DNA from: Zonotrichia leucophrys gambelii
Lineage: Eukaryota > Chordata > Aves > Passeriformes > Passerellidae
DNA: 64,000 bases
Direction of reading: 5' to 3'
Assembly: GCF_028769735.1 (NCBI RefSeq)
Contig: NC_088194.1
Coordinates: 1,558,319-1,622,318 of the forward strand
The position numbers and the translations under genes were made by a program. The first letter of the stretch is position 1. Each line of letters begins with the position of its first letter. Shown piece after piece: positions 1-15,724 of the stretch. The notes under the pieces are model-generated. The model made no database searches. It was not told the origin of the DNA and saw only the letters and a program-made list of their open reading frames with translations.

Positions 1-1
1 G

Positions 2-1335
<1,334 letters not shown>

Positions 1336-2900
1336 CCGACGGACCGAACGAGTGGAGCCCGCGCAGAGACTCCGGGACAGCACAGAGCGGCCCCTCCAGA
1401 GACCCTGGGGATTGAGCCTGGGCATGGGCTCTGCTCGCTGTGGGTGGAGATTCTGCACAGCCCTCTGTGCACAGCACCCTTACAGTGATCCCAAGCACAG
1501 CACCTTTACAGCGACCCCGAGCACAGCACCTTTACAGGGACTCCGTACAGAGCACCCCAAGCACAGCCCAACGGGGCACAAACTCTCTGTGCTTCACACC
1601 ACTCCAGCCAAGTTCTGGCCGTGCTGTCACCTTGCTGGAAAAGCACAGCAGAGCCCACTGGTCTCCTGTCAGGCTGCAGTGCCGGGGGGCTCCTTACAAC
1701 ACCAACCCCTTTGCAACTTTGCGGAACAGGAGAGGGGTTTGTGGCAGAATGGCTCCCACAGCCCCAGGATGGAGTTTGTGGCAGAATAGAGGCTCTCATT
1801 CTGTACAGGGGGAGGCGCTGGGCGCTGGCAGCGCCGGAGGAAGTGATGGGATTTCCTCGCTGGCGCTCAGGGCAGGATGTGCCTCGCAGTGCGCGGTGCC
1901 CCTGGCAGGCTGGTGCCCGAACTGCCGGTGGGATCTCGCCTGCCTTCACCTTTGCCTTCTTGAGGCTTAGGAAAACTCTGCTTCCCCACCAGCAAACTCC
2001 GGTGTTGTTTCCTTTTCTTTCCTTCAGAAGGCAGATTTCGGTCCCTCTCAATTTTTACGGGGCCTCAGTAGCACAGACGTGCAGGCAGCAGTGTCCTGGT
2101 CGCTTTGTGCTGCAGTGGTGTTCACACCAATGTGCCACATTTCTCCTTCAGGAAGACTTCCCTCATCCTTGTTCCCTGCCAGCTCCCACAGGGGAGGGCC
2201 TGGGAGTGCCTTCGGCAGTGGTGGCTCTGCACAGCTCCTTCCCTGAGCAGCCTGGAGGCCAAGCCCAGCTCAGATGGCTCCTCCCTGGGCAGGTGTGAAC
2301 AGACAGACTGGCAGCTGGCCTGCTAGACACCTGCTCCTGCTTCACTTTCAGCCTTGATGCTGGTCAGGTCAGCATCCCAGTGACAGAGTGTCCTGCAGGG
2401 GCCTCTTCAGCTCTGCTCAGCCCAGCCTGTAAAGCCACCATGAGCTGGGAGTGTGTGGGAGAGCTCATAGCAAACAACTCAACACACCCAACCCAACCCA
2501 ACCCCAGCACTGGGCTCAGCAGAGCAGCCCCTACTTCACCCAAGAGAAAGCCCCACAAGTGTTTTAAATCTTCATTAAACTGAGTTATCCTGCTCCCTAG
2601 CAGGATTCTGAGCTAAAGGTGGGAGCTGAGTGCAGCCACTTCTGCCCCCTCAGCCCCAGGTACCAGGAGCAGGGTTGGAGAGGAGCCAGAAGCCCAAGAG
2701 GTGCTGGTTTGGGCTGGAGGACACAGGGCAGAGCTGCTCAGCTTCACAAATCCTCTGGTCCTTCAGCAAAGCACTTAAAAATAGTCCCCAAGCTGAGGCC
2801 AGAGCTGCTCGTGCAGCTGTGAGTAATCCCTCTAACAGCATCTCTTTATTCCAAGGCTCTGAGCAGAACAGGGAAGCAGCTGCTGGAGTAGATAATGGAG
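1336..2900. other. Intergenic stretch between SHE promoter and UBE2Q1 3' end
   Basis: No gene or RNA is recognisable here. The only structure I see is a 26-bp unit repeated three times at 1470-1547 (CACAGCACCYTTACAG core). The many short open frames show no family resemblance and no splice structure. Confidence 0.5.
1470..1547. repeat. Short tandem repeat, 3 x 26 bp
   Basis: Three consecutive units start at 1470, 1496 and 1522, each beginning CACAGCACC and followed by YTTACAG. The copies differ at a few bases. No function is suggested. Confidence 0.8.
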
Positions 2901-2929
2901 TTCTGAGGCTCTTTGATTTTCTAATGACT

Positions 2930-4080
2930 TTTATTCAAACACAGTGAATTAATATGCATGGTTCCATCTTTGACACTGGTGCGTCACTTCTGTCCTCCAG
3001 ACGAGGACGTGGCCCGAGTGAGAGGAGCTCCAAGAGCCAAATCTCCTTCCAGCTGACTCAAAACTGGGCTCTGGCGGTTCAGAGAAACAGGCCACAACTG
3101 CAGCAACCCCATCATGGAGGGCTGGAGCACAAAGGAGAGCAGGAATAGCAGCTTAAGGAAAGTAAAAGAAAACCCCATAGAACGGGGTGTTCACTGCTGG
3201 GCCAGGTCCTGGCTGGGGATGGGGACAGAGCAGAGCCCGTGCTCCACTCCCTGCAGAAGAGAAGCCACAGCACAGCAGGGATGGGGACAAGGGCTCAGCC
3301 TCCATGTGCAGACAAAGCTCAGGCCTCAGCTCATCTTACTGCTCAACAAGAGGACAGGGAGAAGCGTGGGGTGGGAGCTGGCAGCCCTGGGGTACACCCA
3401 CAGACCCTTCCTCCACTGCAGCCTCACACATCTCCCCATCTGTGCTTTGAGCTGAGAGTCTGCAGTTCATAGAGAAAAGCTGGGTTTGCCCAGGGAAGAT
3501 GGGGCAGAATCCCTGCTCCCTCCACGCCAAAAAACAAAAGGGATTTTCTTCTCCCAAGTCTTCCTGCAGGGCTTGGCCCCACCACAGCTCCACAACTGCC
3601 CCACCCTGGGACCAGGGCTGCAGCAGGGTTTTTGCAGGGCACAACCCACCCAGCAGGAGCTTGGAAAAAAATTAGTTAGACCAGCATTCTCAAATTAACA
3701 AACTGTAATTTTTCTCCAAAGATACATTTTCCATACACATCCATCATACACCGTAACAAAAAAAAGCAGTGTACATGAAATAAGAAAATAAATTAAATCC
3801 ATAGCATAGGTAAGGAGGATGCTCTAGACTGGAGTAGAGTCAGAAGTTTCCAGCAATACAAGAGGCTCAAGAGTTTGTTTTAACAAGAATGCCTGCTAGC
3901 ATGGGCCCAGCAAGTGTTGTGGGTCAGTCCAACTCCTTAAACAGTTATTTAGAGTTTTGAACAGCCAGTATTGTCCTGCAACAGGCAGAGCTATTACATC
4001 CTGGGAGAAAGCCAAGAGGCATCACTAAGATCCAAGTAGAGCATCCAGAAGATATTCAGATTGGTCCTGCAGCATCCACA
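2930..4080 (-). other. UBE2Q1: UBE2Q1 3' UTR (approximate)
   Basis: Downstream of the stop at 4081 the sequence stays free of repeats and has an AT-rich block at 3660-3810 of the type seen in conserved 3' UTRs. A minus-strand AATAAA lies at 2935-2930 (TTTATT on the plus strand) and another at 2850-2845. Either could end the transcript; the exact cleavage site cannot be fixed from sequence alone. Confidence 0.4.
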
Positions 4081-7000
4081 CTAGCCATCCTCCTTGGGTG
4101 GTGTATACCAGCCTGAAATGAGGAGAGATCTGTGAGGGAGGAAACTGCACCTGGAGAAGCTGCCAAAAGCAGCCAGGTCCCACTTCTAAAGGGCCACACA
4201 TTCCTGATTATTAGGAGTCTTTCCCTCTGGCTGACTTCCCAACACCACACAGAATCATTTAGGTTGGAAAAGACCTCTCAGATCATCAAGTCCAAGCAAT
4301 CAGTGAGGGGCTGCCTCTAGTTAGAGCCACCAGAGCCCAGAGAGGGCAGCAGCACTCTGCAGCCACACTGTGCCACTGCTGCTGTCACCTCTGCACCTGA
4401 GGCAGGACAAAACTCAGTGGCTTGTCTGGGGACCCCAAACAAGCAAGGGAAAATGCAGGACCCTCTCTCTCAGCCCTTACCATTCTTCTCATGGATCTGA
4501 ACCAGGGACTTGTAGGACTGCTGTGCTCTTGTCAGGCTGTACTGGTTCTGCAAGGGAAGGCAAGGAGACCATCAGGAACCTTGAGGAAGCCATCCCACAC
4601 ACCTGGCTGTGCCCCCATTCTCCTACACTGCCCAGGCCCTACCTTGTTGGCTCCAAATTGTACTCGTGCCTTCCCTTTCACCAGCGTTGCACTGATCTGC
4701 ATGATCACAGACTCGATGGAGTAGGCACTACTCCAGCCCTGAGGGATGAAACACAAGGTGAGACCAGACCCACCCACCTGTGCTCCCAGGGCAAGCAAAG
4801 GGCCTCCCCCAGCTCTGGCAGGCAGAGGAAGGGCAGGAGATGTCAGGAATATGGAGCGTGGTAGGCACAACAGCTCCCCCAGGGATCAGCACCCACCTGT
4901 TTCGTAAGCAGCTCCATGCAGATGGCACCACCACCCAAAACATACCTGGGAAGGAATCAGACAAAAAGTTACCACACAGACAGATGTGATTATACCCACC
5001 CACTGCTCCAGAGGTGAAATATCTTCTCTGATTAGACTTCTGATGGAAAAAAATATGCTAAAAACACCATCACTGTCTGCTTCCCAATGGCAAATCCACG
5101 TCAAGGAAATCACAGGATTGCACAGCTCTGGATAAACCCAGTGAAACCTGCTGCAGAGAGCAGCACTGCAGAGCAGAGACAGACAGAAAATTACTCACCC
5201 CCCTGACAGCACCGGGGATACAACCCTTACAAATGGTGGATCAAAAGGAAAGTTATCCTGCAAAGAGAGAAAGAAGCAGAACCACTGAGATCTCTGATGC
5301 CTCGCTGGGTGAGGTGTCTCTCAGGGAGGGGGAGCCTTACTTTAAAAGAGAAGTTGAGGAGGATGAAATCTGTTCCTTCTTTCTCTTTGAGGATTTGAAG
5401 ATCGTTGTGCAAAGCGCTGTCCTCGTCAACCCTGTGAGAGGAAAAGCCCAGAGGGTCAGGCAGGGCCGTGCAGCTCAGGCCAGCTGAGCTTGGTGCCACC
5501 ACACCCCGAGCTGCTGTACCTGCACAGCCACACAGACAGCACAAACTGCCAAAATTCTGCTTCTGGTTTGCAGAGAAGACCATCACACCCTTTTTCCAGC
5601 TGCCAGCTTAAAAATAAAGGCTGCCTGGCCCAAGGAAAAGGCAGCACTGGTGTCTGGAGGGTGTGAGAGCTCAGGGTTTGCCTGCTGCACCTCTTTGTGC
5701 ACTCTAGAAACAGCAGAGACTTGCAGAGTCCTCCCATTACCTCATCTTGGCTGCAGATATAATCTCCTTTTTGTCGTGGAGACAGCAAGCCAGCTGCCTG
5801 AGAGAGGCTGACTCAAGGTCTGCTTGGTGCTGCCCTGCCATGCTCATGTCCCATCACCAAAACCCACCAAAAAATGCTTGATCCCAAGCTGGGCCACCTA
5901 CTTCAGGAGTTTGACGTTCCAATCGTACAGGCTGTCATTCACTAGTTCAACTGCATAGTATCCTGCAAGGAGAACACAGGGGAGTCACTGTGGGGGCACT
6001 GAGAGGGGGTTCAGCCATCACCCAGATTTCAAACCCCCCAGGTTCTGCAGCACAACTTCACTTGGGTACTGCCCCTCCATGAAAAGCAGTGCCTATCCAG
6101 GACAGTCCTGAGGGCAGCAGTTTCTTTATCTGAGTCCCTGGGCTCAGGAAAGGAGCAGGAACAGCATTTCCCTTAAAGTCAGATGATTCTCCAACCTCAG
6201 CATGCTCCTCTCTTCCATCCAGCAGTGGCAGGGAAGAGAGAGGGTATAAGGTGTTTTTGATCACTCTTAACAGAGCCACACCAGGCAATGCTGGAGATCC
6301 TCCCCCTCAGCTGAGCAGCACAGCCCCAAGGCCCACTGGGTACCCCACAGGAGGAGCAGGAATCCTCCTCCTCCCCCGAGTTCCTGGCAGCACTCACCGC
6401 CCTTGAAACTTGGTGATCGGTAAATATCCCTGAGCTCCTTCATTAGCCGGTCAGTGGCCTGCACAGACCCAGACACTGCACCCTGCAAGGAACAGGGAGG
6501 GGAGAATTGCATTGTTATACCATGGCTACTGCTCTAGGACTCAACAGCTCAGCTACAACTCAGTCCAGCCTCTAGACCAGGCTCTATCCTGCCTGGCACC
6601 TCTCAGCCCCAAATATGTCACCTCAGGCAGCACAGCTGCAGCAGAAACACCTCTGTGGCCTCTCTGCTGTGTTAGAATCCCAGCCCAGGGCTACAAAAGC
6701 ACAATCCACCTCCACAGCCTCAGGTGATCATAGAGGCACAGCTGCTGGGGCAGAAGGCAGCCCCAGATCTCGCTGCAGGACTGGCCCAAGAGGCACCAAT
6801 GCCCCTGGGGTCACCCAGAGCCCTCCCTGAGCTGCAGAGGCAGTGCACAGACTGCTCTGCTTCAGCCCCATCAGCCCTGGAGAACTGGTACTGCTGTACC
6901 TTCGGCTGGGGACCCTCTGATTCAGGGCTGGAGGGCTGGCAAGGGCCTCCATCACTCTTGCCCTCGAGTCCCTCTGCTTCCCCAGCCCACCTGCCCACTG

Positions 7001-10000
7001 GGCGACACGTACATTTAAGTAATCTTGCCTCTGGTTCTTTTTTATTTTCTCTAAAATGGCCAGGTTTTCTTTGCCAATGCCTTCATCCTCTGTCTTTCTC
7101 CCATCTGCCGGCTCTTCCTCTTTCATCTCATAGTGGTCCAAGTCCTCAGTGTCCTGGGAAGGGAAAGGAAAGCTCAAAGAGATGTGCCTTTGCTTCTCCC
7201 TGCTCTGAGTGCTGAGGAAGGATTCCTAGTGCAACTCCACCCCAGGAAATCCCAGCTCCTGATCTGAGGCACAAACAGAGTGGAAAACACAAGTTCTGGG
7301 CACTCAACTGGGCTCATGTGAGCTCTTTGTTTGCTGGATTCTCCCCTGTTTATAACAACCCATAAATCTCAGTCCTCAGCAAGCCCCATGTAACCATGAC
7401 CCTGGATCTTGGCACATCTGTGGCTTCAACAGCTTGTGCCACACTAGTGATGGCTGGAACAAAGCACAGCCCCTTGGCACAGAGCTAGCCCAACCCCCAC
7501 AGGGACACAGGGCACCAGCATCATGACAAGAACAGACTCCTGCACCCAAAACAGACCCCTGCACCCAAATCCAGCTGCATGGGATGTTATTCCCTCAGCA
7601 AGAGTGGGGATTTCACAGCAGGTCTCTCTGTAGATCAGCTCAGCACACCCCAAGTGCAGCACCTGACCCCAGAAAAGCCTTTGGCCCCCACTATTTCCCC
7701 AAATAACACGTGGCAGTGCAAGCCCCTGATGGAAAAACCCAGTTGTAGCCATCTGGGCTCACTACAGAAATCTGTCCTCATGCACTCAGGGTTCAGCTGC
7801 CTGCAAATGGCTGTGGGCATGCACAGCTCCAGCTCTGGCACCAAATCCTCTGAACAAGTGTTTACTCTGGCCTCTCTGGACTGCTCGTGGCTACTGAGCA
7901 GCGTTTTTGGAAGGGCTGGGACATTTTTAGACTCACACAGGAAAATAGATCCTCCTAGAAAATCCCTCGAGTAGATTAACCTGCATAAGAAATCTGTGTG
8001 CCAGGGCACAGTTCTGCTGCTTCACTCCTCCACACAGCTGAACAAATCCCACTGCTCAGCACAAAACCTTTGCTCTACACGAGCATTCTCCCTCCACAAT
8101 GCCTGGCATTAGCAAAAAGCACAAGAGGGAATGCTCAGCTCCTCAGGATTCATTTTTCCAGCCCAGGAGAGTGGAGGCCTTGCAGACTCTGCCATAAAGC
8201 TGCAGATTTGCAGATTCACAAGGTTATGCTGTGGCTGTTTAACCCTCCCCCTTTTCCCCATGGACAGTGGCAAAGCCCAGCCTTAATTTAGCAAGCAATT
8301 AACTTTGGCAAAGCCCCCCAGGTGCTGGGGTGCTGCTGCTCAGTGACCTGCCCCCAGGCTCCACAGCACTGCTGACTCAGTGCCCGTGCTGTTCTCGTGT
8401 CTGAGGCATTGCTAAACGTCACCATGGAGATTCAAGATTATTCCACCCACTTCCACAGATCTCTAAACTGCAAACCAAACAACCCAGAGCCTGTGGGTTG
8501 TGCAGCAAGGTGCCCTGAGCTTGCAGTGAAGTGTGGCTGCCTCCACCACTGCTGACAATTAGCTCACTTGCACACTCAGCCACCTGACCTCATCCTCTCT
8601 GTGGGAGTTCCGTGCAACAGAGATTTCCCTGCCAGCAACAGCAACCCAGAAATGCATCTCTCCAATTCTCCTGCAGGAATTTCAGGCTTTAGAGAACAGC
8701 ATGTACTGCCCAAAGCAGCTCTGCTCACAGCTCATCCACATGCCTCTGGAGGCCATGGCTGCATGGCCATGCTCAGCTCTGTGCTCTAGAGTGGATTATC
8801 TTTGCCCCCAGTGAAGGACAGGAAGGATGAGGAGGACTCCATCTTATCAAAAAGCTAATTAATTACTTTATTATACTGTATCATTCTATACTATACTATT
8901 CTATAGAGCTTCTGTGCTCTGTAGTGGATATCTTTGCCCCCAGTGCAGGACAGGAAGGATGAGGAGCACTCCATCTTATCAAAAAGCTAATTAATTACTT
9001 GGTTATACTATAATATTGTACGCTACTTCACATTATATTACATCTGAACTGAATCTGCCCAGCACTCCACTGCTCAGAATCTTGTGACTGTCAGCCCACA
9101 GTCCACACACACACACCTGGATTCAACTGGTCAGTGAACCAAAACACCCCCACCACAATCCAGTTATCAATTCCCTTCAGGTAAACAATCTTCCACCATG
9201 CATTCCACTTTTGAACAACACAGGAGCAGTAAATAAGATAAGAATTGTTTTTTCTTTCTCTGACCTTCGGAGAATGTGAATCCCACAAATATTCTTGGGA
9301 AGAATTGCACCTTCCTTTTCTCTGTGAAGAGAAATGTGGCTACAGTGCTCTCCTGGGGTTTGTGAATATGTGGAGCCCAGCTGTGCCTCAGAATCCTCAG
9401 CAATAAAATGCCCAGAATTATCCAGCCTTTGGTCCAAACTTGCCTGTCTGGTGGCCACAAGCCTCTGCCAAGCAAGAGCCCTGTACCCTCACACCTTTCA
9501 GCACCTTCCTCCCTGTGCTCAGCTCCTCACACACTAAGGTGGCACTCACCTCTGGCATTTCTTCATCTTCCTCTTCAGAGGACACCTCCTCCTGGGTGCT
9601 CTGTGGAGAGGACAGGGATGGACATTGTGTGGTCAGCATCCTGGGAAAACGCTCTGCTGCCTTCCCAGATGAGGTCAAACAGGGATGAACAAGCAGAACC
9701 AAATTTAAAGCAAAGAGCAGCTGAGAGCCTTTACAGAAAACAGCACCAAGGCCCAGCAGAGCAGACTGGCATCACCCAGGACAGGAATCCAACTTCTCAC
9801 CCTCTGTGTTCCTCCCCTGGGAACCTCAGAAGCCACCAGAGCAAACAGCAGGGAATGTGTAACTCGTTTTCTGAGCTCTGGGAGCCCTTTCCTGAGCCAC
9901 GTACCTGTTCTGCCGGCAGAGGCTGGTCCAACATTTCAACATCTGGATGTTGGGGGAGGTTGTAGAGTTTGCACAGGTCAGAGATTATTCGTTTCAGATG

Positions 10001-11733
10001 CTGCAAAAGCTGTCCAGAGAACAGGGGGTCAATGAAGTGTGAGGAGCTCTGTGCCCAGCCAGCAGCAAAGGCCCCAGAGCTGCTCCCTCCTGCTTCAAGC
10101 AGCAGGAATTAGGGTGCAAAATCCCACCCTGGCACCAAACGATGTCAGAGAAGTTCACTCCAAATATCTGGAACTTTTATGAGACCAGAGAGAATCCCCA
10201 CTTGAGGCAGCTGGGGACATGTAAGCAGGGAGTTACCCCCCAAAAAGGTGCCAGCCCTCCCCTGCTCAGGCAGCAGAGCACATCTCACCAAGGTGTTTCC
10301 TTTCCTGACTTCCACCAGCCTCTCCAGGATAGCTGCCAGGTTGGGATCATCTGACTCCACAGACCATATGGGGGGAACAGCTGGATAAGACTCCTGGAAA
10401 AGGGGAGAAGGGGCTGTTGGTGGGATGGAGAAGGGGGTGTAGAAGGGGTTTTGGTGGGATGGAGACCATTGTGGTGCACATAGCAGTGAGCCACATGGGG
10501 TGAGAGCTGAAGATCCCTCTGTACCACAGAGATCAGGCCACAAGTGACTGATCCACCCTCCAGCATAACCCTGGGGCTGAGGGCAGCACAAACCCCTAGT
10601 GGGACCATGCTGGGCTGGCTCTGGGCTGTGTCCCCGGGCCCAGGGTGGAACAGGGAGGGAGGACAGTGGCATTTTGGCCACTCCTCTGGCCATGGGGCCA
10701 TTAGGGGTGGAAGGCAGGAGAAGCAGGACACTGAGGGTATCTCATGGGTTACTGCCCTCACAGCTTTGCACCAGCAGTTACAGAAGAAGCTGGCAGCACC
10801 CACGCAGAGCAGAGGCCGAGCAGGCACCTTTAATCCAGGACAAAGCCTCTGGCAACACTCTCAACACGCCCCTCCAGAAAATTCTGGTTGTTAGTCCCAT
10901 TCAGACTCTACACCAGGGGCTGTCCAAGCTCTGCTAGCCCTCCTCGTGTGGAGACAAACCAGCTGTAACTTGTGGTCAAAGAGGGCACCGGGATTCCTCG
11001 AACACCGGTGCGGATGAGCCACAGCAGGGAGGAGGAGTCGCCGCTGCTGCCGCAGGTTCCTCTTCTCCAGGGAGATCAGGGCCCCCCGGGAAACCCAAAA
11101 GAAAACCGGGGAAAAACGGGGGCGGTCTGAGGGGCTCCACTCGCGGCGACGAGCGGCGGGACAGCACTGGGGGTTCCAGACACCACGGGGCACGGCCAGC
11201 TCTCGTACACCGGGACTGCCCCCGGTTGTTCCCTGCGTGAGCCGCAGCCCCGAGGAGCTCCTGGAGGCCGCACGGAGAACGGGAACGGCGGCAGCCGCCC
11301 CCCACCGCCAGGGACGTTGGGGCACAGGCCCGGCTCACCCCGGGCCCCAACGGCGACAGCCCCGTCCCCGCCAAGGAGCAGCCCTCGGTGGCGGGGCCGC
11401 CTGGCGGTGCCCCCGCAGAGCCCGGGCCCGCCGCACCCCGGGCCTCACCGTGATGTTGCAGTGAATGCGGACGGGTCCCGGCGGCGGCCCCCGGGAGGCA
11501 GAGGCGCCGGCGCGGGCCCCGGCCCCCGGGACGAACTCGCAGCTGATCTCGTCCGGGCAGGCGCTGCCGATGCGGAACCGCTCGTGGCCGCGGTGGAAGA
11601 TGGACTCGAGCAGCCGCAGCTCCCGCCTCAGGAGCCGCCCGGCGGGGGCCGCCGCCACCTCGGCCCCGCTTCGCCCGGGTCCCCCCGCCGCCGCCTGCGT
11701 CCTCGCCGCCTCCTCCGGCCCCGCCCGCTGCAT
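4081..11733 (-). CDS. UBE2Q1: UBE2Q1, ubiquitin-conjugating enzyme E2 Q1 (13 coding exons, 408 aa)
   Basis: Coding exons in transcript order: 11733-11449, 10393-10289, 10009-9905, 9600-9550, 7153-7013, 6482-6398, 5962-5902, 5431-5341, 5257-5199, 4945-4897, 4738-4643, 4547-4481, 4112-4081 (stop TAG). All introns are GT-AG, phases join, total 1227 nt. An N-terminal Ala/Gly/Arg-rich segment leads into [20 protein letters not shown]; an RWD-like region and an acidic linker ([14 protein letters not shown]) follow; the C-terminal UBC domain has the active-site cysteine in [10 protein letters not shown] (about Cys337). E2 enzymes take activated ubiquitin from E1 as a thioester on this cysteine and pass it to substrates with an E3. 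Human UBE2Q1 is 422 aa; the difference is mostly in the low-complexity N-terminus. Neighbours: divergent from CHRNB2, same strand as SHE. Intron 4 holds a solo LTR. Confidence 0.96.
4244..4300 (+). mobile_element. CR1 LINE 3'-end fragment, antisense-type tail, UBE2Q1 intron 12
   Basis: The stretch AGAATCATTTAGGTTGGAAA followed by AGACCTCTCAGATCATCAAG is the well-known reverse complement of the CR1 3' end, so the element itself points to the minus strand. It is only about 55 bp long and lies in the last UBE2Q1 intron. Confidence 0.7.
8781..8919 (-). repeat. Tandem duplication of the LTR 3' part plus target site
   Basis: A unit of 133 bp starting GTGCTCTAGAGTGGAT at 8781 repeats from 8914 (GTGCTCTGTAGTGGAT). 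The unit covers the target-site hexamer and the LTR 3' segment including TTACTTTATTATACT, which is an AATAAA signal on the minus strand. The duplication must have followed LTR insertion, since it includes the flanking target-site copy. Confidence 0.8.
8920..9344 (-). mobile_element. Solo LTR (family A, copy 1) in UBE2Q1 intron 4
   Basis: A 425-bp element read on the minus strand starts TGTAGCCACATTTCTC and ends CCACTACA. It is flanked by a perfect 6-bp target-site duplication, GTGCTC on the plus strand, at 8914-8919 and 9345-9350. The same family occurs at 18493-18859 and 22595-23011. It carries a CA-repeat (plus strand 9103-9116). No internal retroviral coding sequence is present, so this is a recombined solo LTR. 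The 6-bp duplication suggests an ERV2/ERVK-type (class II) element. It lies in the same orientation as UBE2Q1. Confidence 0.85.
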
Positions 11734-12423
11734 CTTCCCATGGAGGGACCCGCTCCGCCGCCGCCGCCGCCGCAGCCCCGGAGCCCGCCCAAGATGGCGG
11801 CGGGACGGCCCCGCTCCCGGAAGTGCCGTCGGCGGAACGGGCGGGGCGGCCCCGCCGGAAGTGTCTCGCGACATACGGGAAGTGACGGCGGGTAAGCCCC
11901 GGGGAAGCCGGGCGGGGCCAGCGGGGAGCCCCGCCCCTGCCCGGAGGGGTCACCGGGGGTCACGGGGGGGAGGGCACCGGGCACGGCCGGAGCCCGGCGG
12001 GGACGGCGCTGCCCGAGGCCCGGCAGTGCCGGCTCTGACACCCGCTACGGGCCTACGGCGGCGGCTCCGCTCCCGGCCTCCACCCGCCAATCCTCCCGCT
12101 CAGATCCCAGCCCGGGGCTCCGCCGTCCCGCTGGCCCCGCGCAGGGACCCCGGTGCAGCGGCGGGCCAGGGGAGCTCAGAGCCCTCCGCCGTGTTCCCGG
12201 GCCGCGGCGGGGCGGAGGCGGGGGCGGCCCCGGGGCCGCTGACGGCGGCGGTGACGGCGACGGAGCCGGAGCACGGGACGGCCCCGGCGCAGCGCCCGGC
12301 ACCGCCTCCCGCCCGGGGCCGCCCCGCCCGGGCCGCCGCCGCCGCCGGCTCCAGCACCTCGGACAGCGCCCGGCCAGAACCGCGGACAGCGGCGGGTGCC
12401 GGTGGCGGCACCGGGCCGCCCCC
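11734..12423. promoter_or_regulatory. Divergent CpG-island promoter of UBE2Q1 (-) and CHRNB2 (+)
   Basis: The two start codons are 690 bp apart on opposite strands with very GC-rich DNA between. On the UBE2Q1 side are AAGATGGCGGC (YY1-like, 11791-11801), two CCGGAAGTG ETS sites (11817-11825 and 11855-11863), a weaker GGGAAGTGACG near 11877, and TCTCGCG at 11864-11870, a set typical of housekeeping promoters. On the CHRNB2 side is a REST element. No TATA box is evident. Human UBE2Q1 and CHRNB2 are also head-to-head. Confidence 0.75.
12350..12370 (+). promoter_or_regulatory. CHRNB2: RE1/NRSE (REST-binding) site of CHRNB2
   Basis: The 19-mer CAGCACCTCGGACAGCGCC at 12352-12370, with TC before it, matches the canonical RE1 consensus (TTCAGCACCNNGGACAGCGCC) at all but one of its defined positions. 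It lies 54 bp before the CHRNB2 ATG. An NRSE in the CHRNB2 promoter that limits expression to neurons is established in mammals; its presence and position here point to conserved neuron-specific control. Confidence 0.85.
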
Positions 12424-15653
<3,230 letters not shown>

Positions 15654-15718
15654 CATGGGGAATGGCCAGTCCCAGGGCCAGAGAGATGGGTACTGGGCTC
15701 AGGCAGCCCCTGCAAACC

Positions 15719-15724
15719 AATAAA
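15719..15724 (+). terminator. CHRNB2: CHRNB2 polyadenylation signal AATAAA
   Basis: AATAAA lies 66 bp past the CHRNB2 stop codon, with a GT-containing stretch (TCTGGTGTCATTTC) downstream. It would give a very short 3' UTR. A second plus-strand AATAAA at 17137-17142 could serve a longer form. Confidence 0.6.

Noticed and set aside
8920..9344. Retroviral coding remnants next to the LTRs
   Set aside because: No gag, pol or env-like frames adjoin any of the LTRs; target-site duplications flank single LTRs, so they are solo LTRs.
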